Source of the DNA: a virus
Reading direction: 5' to 3' (one strand)
IMG/VR virus record: IMGVR_UViG_3300010373_000033
Coordinates: 1-33,684 of that record
DNA: 33,684 bases
Shown here: piece after piece, positions 1 to 7,981 of the stretch
How the letters are laid out: every line of letters starts with the position of its first letter
Numbering within the stretch: the stretch's first letter is position 1
Made by a program: the position numbers and the translations under genes
Notes under the pieces: model-generated
What the model was told of the DNA's origin: nothing
What the model saw: only the letters and a program-made list of their open reading frames with translations
Database searches by the model: none

Positions 1-123
1 CAGATCAATGATTCCTACAAGACTCTGACAAACAATGCACGAGCAGCAGGTAGGGAATGGATTAACAATAATTTTAGTTTATATGAATTAGGTAGAACTA
101 TGCACTCGGTTCATACCATAACC
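1..123. repeat. Terminal direct repeat (circular overlap)
   Basis: The first 123 bases are identical to the last 123 bases of the window. The tape-measure reading frame is continuous across the joint. This shows a circular or circularly permuted genome of about 33,561 bp, or an assembly overlap of such a genome. Confidence 0.97.
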
Positions 124-786
124 AGAGATGCTACAAACGCATGGAATACCTACAATCTTATCCAGATACGAAATGAACAGATCACACAAAGCGTAGCAGA
201 TGCACAGGAAAAACTAGCTCAAGCGTATGCAAGTGGTGATCCTTCAAGGATAGCACAGGCTCAAAAAGATGTTGCTACCCAACTAGACAATCAAAAAAAG
301 GCAGCAGAACAAGCCCAAGCCGCATATATTACAATGGCAGTAAATATGGTGTCCGCTTCTGGTACCTTGTTTTCTTCTGTCATTCCTAAATTATTGGGTT
401 TGATTCAAACAATGAAAGAAGTTCAGATAGCCGCAGGTGTTACGGCTGCAATTTCCACGGCCGCAGGCGGCGGAGTAGGTGCCGGAACTCTGGCAGGTGC
501 AGGTTCGGGAGTCGGTGCGGCTCTCTCAAAAGGTGCCGGAATAGCAGCACGAGCAGCAGGTCCGGCAGCCATAGGAGTAGCTTTATTGTCCATGATGGGG
601 CAACAACAAGCAGGCGAAACAGAAGTACCGACAGGAATCGGTGCATTGCAACAGATAGGCGGAGATATTGGCAAGGTAGTATCAAATACGTTTAATATTA
701 TAGTACAAGACGCAGGTGCAGCAGCTAAACAAGTTCAAAACGAATTATCCAAAGTATTATCTTTCGGTGGTCAGCCCGCAAGTTGA
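1..786 (+). CDS. Tail tape measure-like protein, C-terminal part (start wraps from 33475)
   Basis: The frame is open from base 1 and joins the ATG at 33475 through the 123-base overlap, giving a full protein of about 290 residues. It has a helical, Gln/Ala-rich N-terminal half, then hydrophobic and Gly/Ala-rich segments (roughly residues 140-225), then an amphipathic C-terminus. It lies directly after a frameshifted tail chaperone pair and before the hub gene, which is the classic tape-measure position. The role is to set tail length and be ejected with DNA. The protein is very short for a tape measure. The call rests on position and composition, not on a recognised domain. An internal ATG at 100 is not the start. 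Confidence 0.75.
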   Translation, partial: QINDSYKTLTNNARAAGREWINNNFSLYELGRTMHSVHTITRDATNAWNTYNLIQIRNEQITQSVADAQEKLAQAYASGDPSRIAQAQKDVATQLDNQKKAAEQAQAAYITMAVNMVSASGTLFSSVIPKLLGLIQTMKEVQIAAGVTAAISTAAGGGVGAGTLAGAGSGVGAALSKGAGIAARAAGPAAIGVALLSMMGQQQAGETEVPTGIGALQQIGGDIGKVVSNTFNIIVQDAGAAAKQVQNELSKVLSFGGQPAS

Positions 787-2471
787 CCGTAACAAGTGCG
801 TGGACTATTGTAGACGGTGGAGTTACAACAACTTCCAAGGATTCAGGATCTAAGATCACATTACGTGCAAACCATCCGTCCGAGGCAATGATAGTCTTTG
901 ACAATTCCGACAATTCACTGAATACAACATTTAATCCAGAGGATGAAATCGATATCAAAATCGGCTCACAAATAATGATGCATGGATTCATCTATAACGT
1001 CGAGGATGTGTTATACCCAGGCAGAAGAAAAGATATGAACATCTATGTAATGGACTGGGGTTCGTATGTTGCTTCCAAGACAATCTTTGAACGGGATTAC
1101 CAACTGACAAAATATGCAAAAGACATGTTACTCGATGGTGCTGCCAAGATAAACGCCCTATACTCAGGTGCATTATTGACGAGTGGAGTGGATACGACGG
1201 GGTTGTCTACTTCCAACTTTGCAGTAAAAGGCAGAAGGTTTCAGGGTACTTATGTCAAGGATGTATGGTATGCCGCAGCCGATACGGGCGGTTTTGATTA
1301 TTTTGTTGACGAAGTAAAAACATTACAAGCATGGCCCTTTGAAACCAATACCGCACGAAGAATCCAAAAATCGGGAACAAACTATAAAATTGTAGACTAT
1401 CCCCCGACACACAACTATGAACTACTGGCAAGACTGGACAAGTTCAACCAAACATGGTCACAGGATGTCCAGAACAAGTATCGTACAGTCAAAGTAATCA
1501 ATGGAATCGAGGATACTTACCCTGCCGTAGTCGATCAAGGCAGCATGGCGTCATATCCTCAAAAGGATTTCGCATATCCCAAGTCGGCTTTCTGGACTAC
1601 ACAACAACTGGATTCTGCGTATGATCCTGGTCCTGGCGGTGTCCCAGTCCGTCCAATGTTCGGGTTTAATCAGAATGAAATTGCCCTCGGTGTGCCGTCT
1701 ATCTATCTTTACGTCGGTGATGCCTCGACAACTTTTAGACCTCTATTCCAGCCAAGGATAAGGACAACCACAGGGGCAGTACAGGGGATAGACATGAACA
1801 TCACTTGGAACGCATACCAGACGATAGGATTTTTCATAAACCTTGCAAACCTGACGGGGCAGACAATAGACACCGTAACCATCACATTAGTAGACATCAA
1901 TAACCTTGGTGGATTCTCACAAAACTTGTCATCTGCAAACCTTACAGCAGCAAAGGCGGGCTGGACTTGGATTCAGATACTTTTACCTGTCATCAATAAC
2001 GGTTCATCAAACGGTTGGTCACTAATCAATGCTACAAGCCCGCTTGAATACGGTTACTGCAAGTTTGACATCTTACATTCTGGATCTGGCTCTGGTTATA
2101 CGGTAGGTTCTCATGCTGACTTTGCAAACTTTAACTTTTGGAGAATAATGGGAAATACCCAGTCAGCAGCCGGAAGTCCGCCTACGCAAAAAATAGTCGT
2201 AAACCGCAACCTTACAGATCCTACCATGATACAAAACTTTGCAATCCGTGAATTACTGAGAACAAATACTACCAAGCAAGGTCCTACTGTAACCATTGAC
2301 GGAAATACTGACTTCCGTATGCCTGGGTACAAGTGTGATATTGATTTTACTGCATCATTGGGTACTGGAAGATCCGCAACAGATTTACGCATAGACGAGA
2401 TAGAACATACCTTGGAAAAAGGATTCCATTACACAAAACTTACATTCGATAGCTCGTTTTATCGCCCATAG
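783..2471 (+). CDS. Tail hub/baseplate protein with inserted beta-rich domain
   Basis: This is a 562-residue protein starting at TTG, whose last two bases form the TGA stop of the tape-measure gene (TTGA). The N-terminal region (about 1-150) has a pattern seen in phage hub or gpD-like tail proteins: a beta-rich start, a DEIDIKIG stretch, a WGSYVASKTIFERDY stretch, then a helical segment. Residues about 300-450 are rich in Gly, Asn, Thr and aromatic residues and look like a carbohydrate-binding jelly-roll insert. The C-terminal part returns to a hub-like pattern. It probably sits at the tail tip and links tube to fibre. The position after the tape measure is strong support; the domain assignments are inferred from sequence character. 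Confidence 0.65.
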   Translation: MTVTSAWTIVDGGVTTTSKDSGSKITLRANHPSEAMIVFDNSDNSLNTTFNPEDEIDIKIGSQIMMHGFIYNVEDVLYPGRRKDMNIYVMDWGSYVASKTIFERDYQLTKYAKDMLLDGAAKINALYSGALLTSGVDTTGLSTSNFAVKGRRFQGTYVKDVWYAAADTGGFDYFVDEVKTLQAWPFETNTARRIQKSGTNYKIVDYPPTHNYELLARLDKFNQTWSQDVQNKYRTVKVINGIEDTYPAVVDQGSMASYPQKDFAYPKSAFWTTQQLDSAYDPGPGGVPVRPMFGFNQNEIALGVPSIYLYVGDASTTFRPLFQPRIRTTTGAVQGIDMNITWNAYQTIGFFINLANLTGQTIDTVTITLVDINNLGGFSQNLSSANLTAAKAGWTWIQILLPVINNGSSNGWSLINATSPLEYGYCKFDILHSGSGSGYTVGSHADFANFNFWRIMGNTQSAAGSPPTQKIVVNRNLTDPTMIQNFAIRELLRTNTTKQGPTVTIDGNTDFRMPGYKCDIDFTASLGTGRSATDLRIDEIEHTLEKGFHYTKLTFDSSFYRP

Positions 2472-2479
2472 GTGATATC

Positions 2480-2608
2480 ATGGGGCTATTTCAGGCGTTA
2501 CAAAATTCAAGCAAGAATCAGAAAATAGACTTCCTATCCAAGATTCAGAACAAGACACCTGCCGACAGCCTTTTAGTGGATGATGCCCAGAATTACTATA
2601 ATCACTAG
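2480..2608 (+). CDS. 42-residue microprotein between hub and fibre
   Basis: An ATG at 2480 follows a GGTGAT ribosome-binding-like motif (2471-2476) just after the hub stop. The frame ends at TAG 2606-2608, two bases before the fibre ATG. The peptide is polar, rich in Gln/Asn/Lys, with no Cys and no membrane segment. I do not recognise it. Tight packing between two virion genes suggests a small tail component or chaperone. Confidence 0.6.
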   Translation: MGLFQALQNSSKNQKIDFLSKIQNKTPADSLLVDDAQNYYNH

Positions 2609-2610
2609 AC

Positions 2611-3273
2611 ATGGCTAACACATTTTATTATCAACGGGGCGAATCTGCGGGAACAATTGCAGACCTGTCAAGCGTTTTTGGATTTACGGATCAATCTGTG
2701 ATCTTTGAAGATGGAACAAATCTTGGACAGGATAATACGCATTTTAGTTATGATAAAACAAATACACTGCTAAAACTTTTTGGTACATATCGTTCCTACG
2801 GTTCTGCTTATGCAAACAACAAGTATATTGAAATATATAAAAATCCTAGTGGTACTCAAGCTGTCTATAACGTAAACGACTCATCCACCCCTAACGGACA
2901 TTTCTTTGCATCCAATGGAAATCTAAGTGCTGGATTATTGGCGATTGACACCAACGGATTATATTTTGGTGCTACCGAAATCCAAAACCCGATAAATGTT
3001 TCTGCCAACTATACTGCCGGACTGACTTATAGTGTAATATTTTGTGATGCGACAAGCGGTGCGTTTACTGTTACATTACCAGCTATTACAGCACCGACAG
3101 CAGGTTTGCATTATTATATCATAAAAACTGATTCAAGTGCCAACGCAGTAACCATAGCAAGAAGCTCAACAAATACGTTCATTGGTACAGGTACAACATC
3201 CTTGACTCTGGGTTCACAAGGATCTAAGGCTAACTTGATAGCTTCATCAAATGGATTTTGGGGAGTATTTTGA
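2611..3273 (+). CDS. Tail fibre / receptor-binding-like protein
   Basis: This 220-residue protein begins with ATG directly after the preceding microprotein. The last 80 residues have the repeat-like pattern common at the ends of phage fibres: a Y-x-V-I-F-C-D-A-T-S-G start, V-T-L-P, then IIKTDSSANAVTI, LTLGSQG, and a terminal FWGVF. The N-terminal part is Gly/Asn/Thr/Tyr-rich, as in a virion attachment region. It is probably trimeric and at the tail tip, binding the host surface. Its neighbours are the hub upstream and small secreted or membrane proteins downstream. The fibre call is fairly good; the ligand is unknown. Confidence 0.7.
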   Translation: MANTFYYQRGESAGTIADLSSVFGFTDQSVIFEDGTNLGQDNTHFSYDKTNTLLKLFGTYRSYGSAYANNKYIEIYKNPSGTQAVYNVNDSSTPNGHFFASNGNLSAGLLAIDTNGLYFGATEIQNPINVSANYTAGLTYSVIFCDATSGAFTVTLPAITAPTAGLHYYIIKTDSSANAVTIARSSTNTFIGTGTTSLTLGSQGSKANLIASSNGFWGVF

Positions 3274-3551
3274 TTGATCTGCTAGTCTGCGGATTAATGA
3301 TATACTATCATGTAGATTGTATCCAGTTTTATTTTTATGATGGAAATAATGCCTTTCCGATGCCGCATACTCCATACAAATTCCTAGCTGATTCAGAGAA
3401 ATTCGGAAAACTTGGTATTCTTCACATGTATAATACCAATCCAAAACTAAAAGACGCCTGCGGTATGTCCATTTTAGAACATGAACTGCAAAGATTCCAT
3501 CAGGATAGATGGGATTTTGGATTCTGCAACCTGAAAAACGAACACTTTTAA
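3270..3551 (+). CDS. Unknown 93-residue protein with hydrophobic N-terminus
   Basis: The best start is TTG at 3270, which overlaps the TGA of the fibre gene as TTGA, a junction used repeatedly in this genome. A TTG at 3258 in the same frame would add four residues. The first 20 residues are hydrophobic (LLVCGLMIYY). Near the C-terminus there is an EHELQRFHQDRW stretch with several His and Glu, but the His spacing is HExxxxH, not the HExxH of metalloproteases. The position next to the fibre suggests a tail-associated or host-surface role; function unknown. Confidence 0.6.
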   Translation: MIDLLVCGLMIYYHVDCIQFYFYDGNNAFPMPHTPYKFLADSEKFGKLGILHMYNTNPKLKDACGMSILEHELQRFHQDRWDFGFCNLKNEHF

Positions 3552-3552
3552 A
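3546..3552 (+). promoter_or_regulatory. Possible TATA box for the gene at 3574
   Basis: TTTTAAA is centred 25 nt upstream of the ATG at 3574, the spacing expected of an archaeal TATA box feeding a leaderless transcript. It overlaps the stop codon of the previous gene. Weak on its own. Confidence 0.3.
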
Positions 3553-3573
3553 CAACTTTAAAGACGTTTAACT

Positions 3574-3924
3574 ATGCAAAATAAGACGATTATGGCATTG
3601 ATATTGGTGTCAACCGTATCACTCAGCCCAGTATTTGCCACAGATTACGGCAATTACGACCATTCGCAAGGCAATGGCTACCAATGTGCAACAGGTCCAA
3701 GTCAGCAGTTAGAATGTCAGCTAATGAATATCCTAAGCGATCTATTGCCAAAGATACTGACACAGTTACAGATGACAAACTCCAACTTGCAACAGGAGAT
3801 AGAAAACCAGAAAATCATGATCCAGAACCAACAACAGGAGATTAATTTATTGTCTCAAATGATACCACAGAATCATACGGTATCGAACTGTCACAAGTCT
3901 GGAACTGGCATTCTCTGTGGATGA
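3574..3924 (+). CDS. Secreted coiled-coil protein with signal peptide
   Basis: This is a 116-residue protein. Residues 1-22 form a clear signal peptide (Lys, then hydrophobic ALILVSTVSL, then Ser-Pro-Val-Phe-Ala before the likely cleavage site). Residues about 50-95 are a Gln/Asn-rich heptad-like coiled coil. Four Cys lie outside the coil, two before and two after, suggesting disulphides on the outside of the cell. In a virus this could be a spike, an egress protein or a surface-exclusion factor. It is followed by small zinc and membrane proteins in the same direction. No family is recognised. Confidence 0.65.
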   Translation: MQNKTIMALILVSTVSLSPVFATDYGNYDHSQGNGYQCATGPSQQLECQLMNILSDLLPKILTQLQMTNSNLQQEIENQKIMIQNQQQEINLLSQMIPQNHTVSNCHKSGTGILCG

Positions 3925-4139
3925 CCAAACCCTTTTTATCCTTTATTTTGTTTGATGATACCATGGGTTTAGACTATACAGATCCTAAAGAAGAAACCAC
4001 ACCACAAAAGCCATCATGTAACAAGTGCCACAATGAACTCAAGGCAAACAACCAATTTTCAGTAGATGATGACAAAACCCTATGCGGGGACTGCCGAAAA
4101 GAATATCAAAGTTACATAACAAAGTTCTATAATCCATAA
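3921..4139 (+). CDS. Small zinc-ribbon protein
   Basis: A 72-residue frame whose ATG at 3921 overlaps the upstream TGA (ATGA). An internal ATG at 3963, preceded by GATGAT, would give a 58-residue form without the hydrophobic N-terminus. Two CxxC pairs (CNKC and CGDC, about 22 residues apart) mark a zinc ribbon. Function unknown; it may bind nucleic acid or mediate protein contact. Confidence 0.6.
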   Translation: MTKPFLSFILFDDTMGLDYTDPKEETTPQKPSCNKCHNELKANNQFSVDDDKTLCGDCRKEYQSYITKFYNP

Positions 4140-4140
4140 G

Positions 4141-4449
4141 TTGCCAAATTTGGATAACTTGGTGTTAGATTACACACAATTACAGGAAGCTGGTATAATT
4201 CTTGCAATGCTGGCAGCAATTACGACCGCAATAATCGCAGGCGTAAGACGTATTTACTGTAAAGGTAAGAATGATTCCATATTGAATGAGAGGATAACAC
4301 TTTTAGAGACATGGAAGGAAAATCATATCAAGGAATACCAGAAGTTGCAAGATACCAACGATGAAGTAAAAAAGGAATTATTCGAGGTAGGCAAGAAGAT
4401 TGAATATCTTATAGGACTCTATGAAGGAAACGGCACAAAAGAATCATAG
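4141..4449 (+). CDS. Membrane-anchored coiled-coil protein (holin/XhlA-like architecture)
   Basis: This 102-residue protein starts at TTG, two bases after the previous stop. Residues about 18-38 are one membrane segment (IILAMLAAITTAIIAGV), followed by basic residues and then a charged coiled coil (about 50-95). This single-helix-plus-coil layout resembles XhlA-type or holin accessory proteins of phages. It sits next to a three-helix membrane protein. A role in lysis, egress or membrane attachment is inferred only from architecture and position. Confidence 0.6.
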   Translation: MPNLDNLVLDYTQLQEAGIILAMLAAITTAIIAGVRRIYCKGKNDSILNERITLLETWKENHIKEYQKLQDTNDEVKKELFEVGKKIEYLIGLYEGNGTKES

Positions 4450-4459
4450 ATAAATACTG

Positions 4460-4822
4460 ATGATATTTACAAATACCATGACAGGTTCATTGGACGCAGG
4501 CGGATTGTATCTGGCTGTATTCATTGTCGCAGGTGTGTCGTGGTCACTTTCTGGCTATATTAACGGCATAAGATCACATGCAAACTTTGAAAAAGCAAAC
4601 CCAGGTCAAAAAGATCCAGACTGGCAAGGATTCCAACCAAAGGCTATGCGTGACGACATCTTCATAGGTTTAATCCTGGGAGTAGTTGCATTTCTAGTCA
4701 ATGGTTCGGGTAGTCTACCACAAATCAATACCGTGCAGGCTTTTGTTGCAGCGGTCATCGGTTCGTATGGACTTATCGGAATAACTGATAAGATTGCCGT
4801 CGGTGCAATTCTAAACAAATAG
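4460..4822 (+). CDS. Three-segment membrane protein, holin candidate
   Basis: A 120-residue protein starting at ATG 4460, with an alternative ATG six codons later. Hydrophobic segments lie at about 15-34, 68-85 and 92-116, separated by a polar loop (about 35-66) rich in charged residues. Size, number of segments and position next to a membrane-anchored coiled-coil protein at the end of the late unit fit a holin. No conserved holin motif is recognised, so an alternative is a virion or host-membrane protein. Confidence 0.6.
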   Translation: MIFTNTMTGSLDAGGLYLAVFIVAGVSWSLSGYINGIRSHANFEKANPGQKDPDWQGFQPKAMRDDIFIGLILGVVAFLVNGSGSLPQINTVQAFVAAVIGSYGLIGITDKIAVGAILNK

Positions 4823-4824
4823 GG

Positions 4825-4837
4825 TATACTTTTTTAA
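4825..4837 (+). promoter_or_regulatory. Possible TATA box for the gene at 4861
   Basis: TATACTTTTTTAA lies about 28 nt upstream of the ATG at 4861. The 38-base gap is T-rich, so it could equally act as an oligo-T terminator of the upstream genes. Confidence 0.3.
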
Positions 4838-4860
4838 CTACCCAAACTATCTTTTTTCTA

Positions 4861-5172
4861 ATGAAAGTAACAACAAACCTACTTCCAGCGGACGATCAAC
4901 ATGCAACGGCATGGCTTCCACAAGGTGCAGTCCTATTGGTATCTACAACAGATCCAGGGAATACACAGTTTATTGATGTGGAACTCTGGGACAAGGATCA
5001 CAATCCAATAACTTTCGGGCAGACTGATCCAGAATTTGGAATGTCTGATTTTGTTAGGCTGAAACTATTGCGATATGGTAGAGACTTGACAGGCCCAGCA
5101 ACCATGAAGGTAAGGTATGCTGACTCTGGCAATGTAGAATACGGCGAAGATGGCGACTTTTTAATCGCTTAA
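4861..5172 (+). CDS. Unknown 103-residue beta-rich protein
   Basis: The last rightward gene of the late unit, ending 11 bases from a convergent gene. It has no Cys and no membrane segment. Alternating hydrophobic residues and many Asp/Gly turns suggest a small beta-sandwich, perhaps a virion decoration or tail accessory domain. It is preceded by its own TATA-like sequence. No family is recognised. Confidence 0.6.
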   Translation: MKVTTNLLPADDQHATAWLPQGAVLLVSTTDPGNTQFIDVELWDKDHNPITFGQTDPEFGMSDFVRLKLLRYGRDLTGPATMKVRYADSGNVEYGEDGDFLIA

Positions 5173-5186
5173 TTCTTTATTTTTTA
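5173..5186 (+). terminator. Oligo-T terminator candidate for the late unit
   Basis: A T-rich tract begins immediately after the stop of the gene ending at 5172 and runs into the convergent gene's stop codon. Archaeal transcription commonly ends at such tracts. No hairpin is seen. Confidence 0.4.
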
Positions 5187-6332
5187 TACAAAATTTGCAT
5201 GTTTGGGGCGTTCTATTCCCTGCTTCATAGCCTTGTTTCTATCCCTCATCCAGCATGGCGGACAAGTCTTGACGTCTAACTGCGTCATTTTGGAATGAGA
5301 TTTTTGGATTAATTCCTTCAAGGTATTTTCCCTGATATCACCAAGTTCAAAGCCTGGAATGTATTTTTGAATACAGCAAGGATAGATCTTACAGTCTGCA
5401 CCCAAAGCCCAGACGAATCTTTGCATGTAACAGGTATCAAAGTCATCATTTCCATGCGTATAGGATTCTAGTTTGTATAATGCCGGTGTGACTACATAAT
5501 CAGATCGTGAGTGACATTTGACTGCAATATTAAGCATGTCTTGGGCGTGTTTGAGATGCTCTGGTTCTATCTGCCCTATTCCTGTTCCCTCGATATACAT
5601 GAATGAAAACCTGATGTAGTCCACGCCAACCTCTGAAAATAATCTACTCGTATCCAAAATATCATCAAAATTCTGGTCGGTAATCACAAAATTTACACCT
5701 ATTGTAAGTCCCTCATCTTTTGGATTCGGTATCCGTTCGTATAATTTTCTTTTCTCTACAAGTTTCTTGATTGCTTCCAACCTTCTCTCAAAATCAAGGT
5801 TTCCAGTCCTGTGGATCTTTTTATGCGTTTCAGGATTGGAACTATCAATCGATATTCTAACCCACCTGAAATGTCTAGCCATTGTTTCAATTCTTTTTTC
5901 TGTCATCGTACTGCCGTTTGTAATCAAGCCAATTTCCAAGCCATATTTGACACAATTATCGACCATCTCATCATAGGCAGACCATAAAGTGGACTCACCC
6001 CCCCCAGTGAAAGTTATTGAAGGGATACCAGCTTCATAAAACTGCCTTGGTAATTCCTTGGCAAACTCTACGGGAAGGCTTGTGTTTTTTGATGGCTTAC
6101 CTATTGGCTTGAACTCGTCAATCATTGGCAACTTTTTCGGGTTAAGCAAAGGCAACATGTTCTTTGCGTTATGCGATTCTTCTGCACGGTAAGAACAAAA
6201 ACTGCAATTATCATTACAATAAAGTTCAAGATCTACCTGAATGTTAGTCGGTGCAATCGGTTTCCCTTCCTGTAAAAGTTTCAGCCTGTCAAGGTGATAA
6301 TTTGCCTTTGATAACGAGAATGGTGCTTCCAC
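5184..6332 (-). CDS. Radical SAM enzyme with SPASM-like C-terminus
   Basis: This 382-residue protein starts at GTG, whose G is the last base of the upstream TAG. It carries the radical SAM cluster motif CxxxCxxC at C39, C43 and C46, a SAM-binding FTGGGES motif near residue 110, and LITNGS and RISID strand motifs of the TIM barrel. Residues about 300-370 hold more cysteines (DTC, ADC, PCC, CPPC), as in SPASM/Twitch domains that bind extra Fe-S clusters. Such enzymes usually modify peptides or small molecules. The substrate is unknown and no obvious precursor peptide is adjacent. It ends a leftward unit with an adenine methyltransferase and a ParB-like gene. Confidence 0.88.
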   Translation of the reverse strand: MEAPFSLSKANYHLDRLKLLQEGKPIAPTNIQVDLELYCNDNCSFCSYRAEESHNAKNMLPLLNPKKLPMIDEFKPIGKPSKNTSLPVEFAKELPRQFYEAGIPSITFTGGGESTLWSAYDEMVDNCVKYGLEIGLITNGSTMTEKRIETMARHFRWVRISIDSSNPETHKKIHRTGNLDFERRLEAIKKLVEKRKLYERIPNPKDEGLTIGVNFVITDQNFDDILDTSRLFSEVGVDYIRFSFMYIEGTGIGQIEPEHLKHAQDMLNIAVKCHSRSDYVVTPALYKLESYTHGNDDFDTCYMQRFVWALGADCKIYPCCIQKYIPGFELGDIRENTLKELIQKSHSKMTQLDVKTCPPCWMRDRNKAMKQGIERPKHANFV

Positions 6333-6574
6333 TAACCTAGTAAATCGCTTGCCTTTTTAAATATTGGTGGGTGTTTCTCGTTTTTTCGTACACTGATATC
6401 GTAATGTTTCTGGCAGAGGTTTCGTTTTTCTATCCCGATTGATACCGTAATCACTGAACGTTCAGGGCATTTTGATATCGAGCATTTCTTGGAACGATCC
6501 TGACTAGATATCTTTGCTTTCTTGACTGTTTGCCTTTTCTTTCCGTATGCAGATAACGGGATTATGAAACTCAT
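6332..6574 (-). CDS. Small basic zinc-binding protein
   Basis: An 80-residue protein whose ATG at 6574 overlaps the methyltransferase stop (ATGA) and whose TAG shares a base with the GTG of the radical SAM gene. It is Lys/Arg-rich and has C-x4-C and CxxxH (CQKH) elements that could hold one zinc. Tight coupling on both sides suggests it is made with its neighbours. It could be a DNA-binding accessory or partner of either enzyme; not recognised. Confidence 0.6.
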   Translation of the reverse strand: MSFIIPLSAYGKKRQTVKKAKISSQDRSKKCSISKCPERSVITVSIGIEKRNLCQKHYDISVRKNEKHPPIFKKASDLLG

Positions 6575-7029
6575 TTCTTTCGGTAGATAATCCAGACGGA
6601 AGGATACGGTGCTGGATACTTGGTTGGTTTTCCTCTCTCATCATTGAACTTGATTCGACCTTTTATGAAATGAACCTCGGCTTTATTCTCTACGTAATCA
6701 TGCCACCATTTGGTATCCGTCTTGGAATAGGTCAAGATCAATGCGTTTACGTTGTGTTTTAGATGCTGTTCATAGGCGTATCTCATAAAGACTCCGACTT
6801 GAGAATATGGCGGGTTCATGTAGAAATCCATATCCCACTCTTGCTTTAACGTATCAATCTCTTTGGTGAAATAGCATACAAATTTTGCATTGGGACCGTT
6901 TGAACAGACATCCAATATGGGGAAAATCCGATAATCAATACATGCCTTGTCTAACTTGTCTTGTGGCGTTCCGTATTCGTCTTGTACTGTGATTCCTTTC
7001 AAGTGTTGGACTGCTTTTGATTTACTCAT
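6571..7029 (-). CDS. Phage-type DNA N6-adenine methyltransferase
   Basis: A 152-residue protein of the phage Dam-like family (DNA N-6-adenine-methyltransferase). The catalytic motif is NPPYSQ in its middle, followed by a GRIKF stretch and a C-terminal YPSVWIIY strand, all typical of this small family. The true start is probably the ATG at 7029, whose ATGA overlaps the stop of the ParB-like gene; an upstream in-frame ATG at 7056 lies inside that gene. No partner endonuclease is seen, so it may protect viral DNA or regulate expression. Confidence 0.82.
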   Translation of the reverse strand: MSKSKAVQHLKGITVQDEYGTPQDKLDKACIDYRIFPILDVCSNGPNAKFVCYFTKEIDTLKQEWDMDFYMNPPYSQVGVFMRYAYEQHLKHNVNALILTYSKTDTKWWHDYVENKAEVHFIKGRIKFNDERGKPTKYPAPYPSVWIIYRKK

Positions 7030-7979
7030 TCTCCCCACTCGCATTGCGTACAGCATATCCTCTTATGAACGTGGCATAGTTTCCGCTTTCTGCAGACATT
7101 TCCGCATTTCTGGCATAGTTCTTTTGATACGTGCGGGTTGCTATGCGTGTTGAATTCCTTGTTTTTGTAGCGTCTTTTTATTATTTCATAGAAAAGTTTG
7201 TTTACATTTGTCTTTCCAAGTCTTAGATCTTCATTTTCCTTTTCAGTCCCATGCTTGCGGATATAGTTTATCCTTGATACAGTCCCAGCACCGACTCCGA
7301 TTATCTTTCCAACCTTGTAATCTGCCGAGTTCTCTATCTGTTCCTGTCTTGTCAAAGGTTTCCGTATCCCTAATCTTATCTCGGATAGAAACTTTTTCCT
7401 ATTCTCGTTATTTTCATTATGCAAGATATTTTTATAATCATCCATGAGGACGACCATTTCATAATTTGATAACTGCCTTCTTTTCAGGTTGGCAGTTATG
7501 ACGTACATTTTCTCTGCAATCTTGTCGTCAAAGTCCTTTACTACATATCTTACAGTTTTGTCTAACAACGTACAAATCTCATATCTTGTGTGTCCGTCTA
7601 GGATTTTGCCATCCTTTGCAAGTACAATCGGCTCATGCAAGCCCTCTTTTTCGATTGATTCCTTGAGGAAGGCATGCTGATTTTTGCCTAACCTTGGAAC
7701 TGCATGAAGATAGGCAATGTCGATATATGGCACAAGTTTCGGATCTTCCCCATTTCCCGCATACTCTACATTTGGAACCTTGATGTCATTTCGTAGTTTG
7801 GATTTATAGTTTGAATTTCTAGGCTTTTGGCGTAATCTGTATCCACAACATGGACAGTACAAGCCATCATATTGGATGAATATCTCACATACTTGGCAAC
7901 GCTTCTGTCCAATACCATATCTTGATTCACCTGTAATTTTAAATGCCTGAATATTCTTACAGGTACCCTTGCATGCCAT
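7026..7979 (-). CDS. ParB/Srx-like protein with N- and C-terminal zinc modules
   Basis: A 317-residue protein. Residues 1-63 are a Cys-rich module (C-x3-C, KRCQVC, CPCCG, KPRN) that also occurs as a stand-alone gene at 17981. Residues about 85-180 match the ParB N-terminal (sulfiredoxin-like) fold, with IVLAKDGKILDGHTRYE as the phosphate-binding motif. A helical region with an HTH-like segment (about 215-250) follows, then a second Cys cluster (CQKC, C, CHVH, CTQC) at the end. ParB-like viral proteins can partition DNA, act as nucleases or regulate. Probably DNA-binding. Confidence 0.8.
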   Translation of the reverse strand: MACKGTCKNIQAFKITGESRYGIGQKRCQVCEIFIQYDGLYCPCCGYRLRQKPRNSNYKSKLRNDIKVPNVEYAGNGEDPKLVPYIDIAYLHAVPRLGKNQHAFLKESIEKEGLHEPIVLAKDGKILDGHTRYEICTLLDKTVRYVVKDFDDKIAEKMYVITANLKRRQLSNYEMVVLMDDYKNILHNENNENRKKFLSEIRLGIRKPLTRQEQIENSADYKVGKIIGVGAGTVSRINYIRKHGTEKENEDLRLGKTNVNKLFYEIIKRRYKNKEFNTHSNPHVSKELCQKCGNVCRKRKLCHVHKRICCTQCEWGE

Positions 7980-7981
7980 AT

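Noticed and set aside
423-685. Minus-strand open frames opposite the tape measure
   Set aside because: Shadows of a strongly supported gene; low-complexity Pro/Ala composition and no start context.
3470-3520. HELQRFH as metalloprotease motif
   Set aside because: Spacing is HExxxxH rather than HExxH, and no third ligand is evident.
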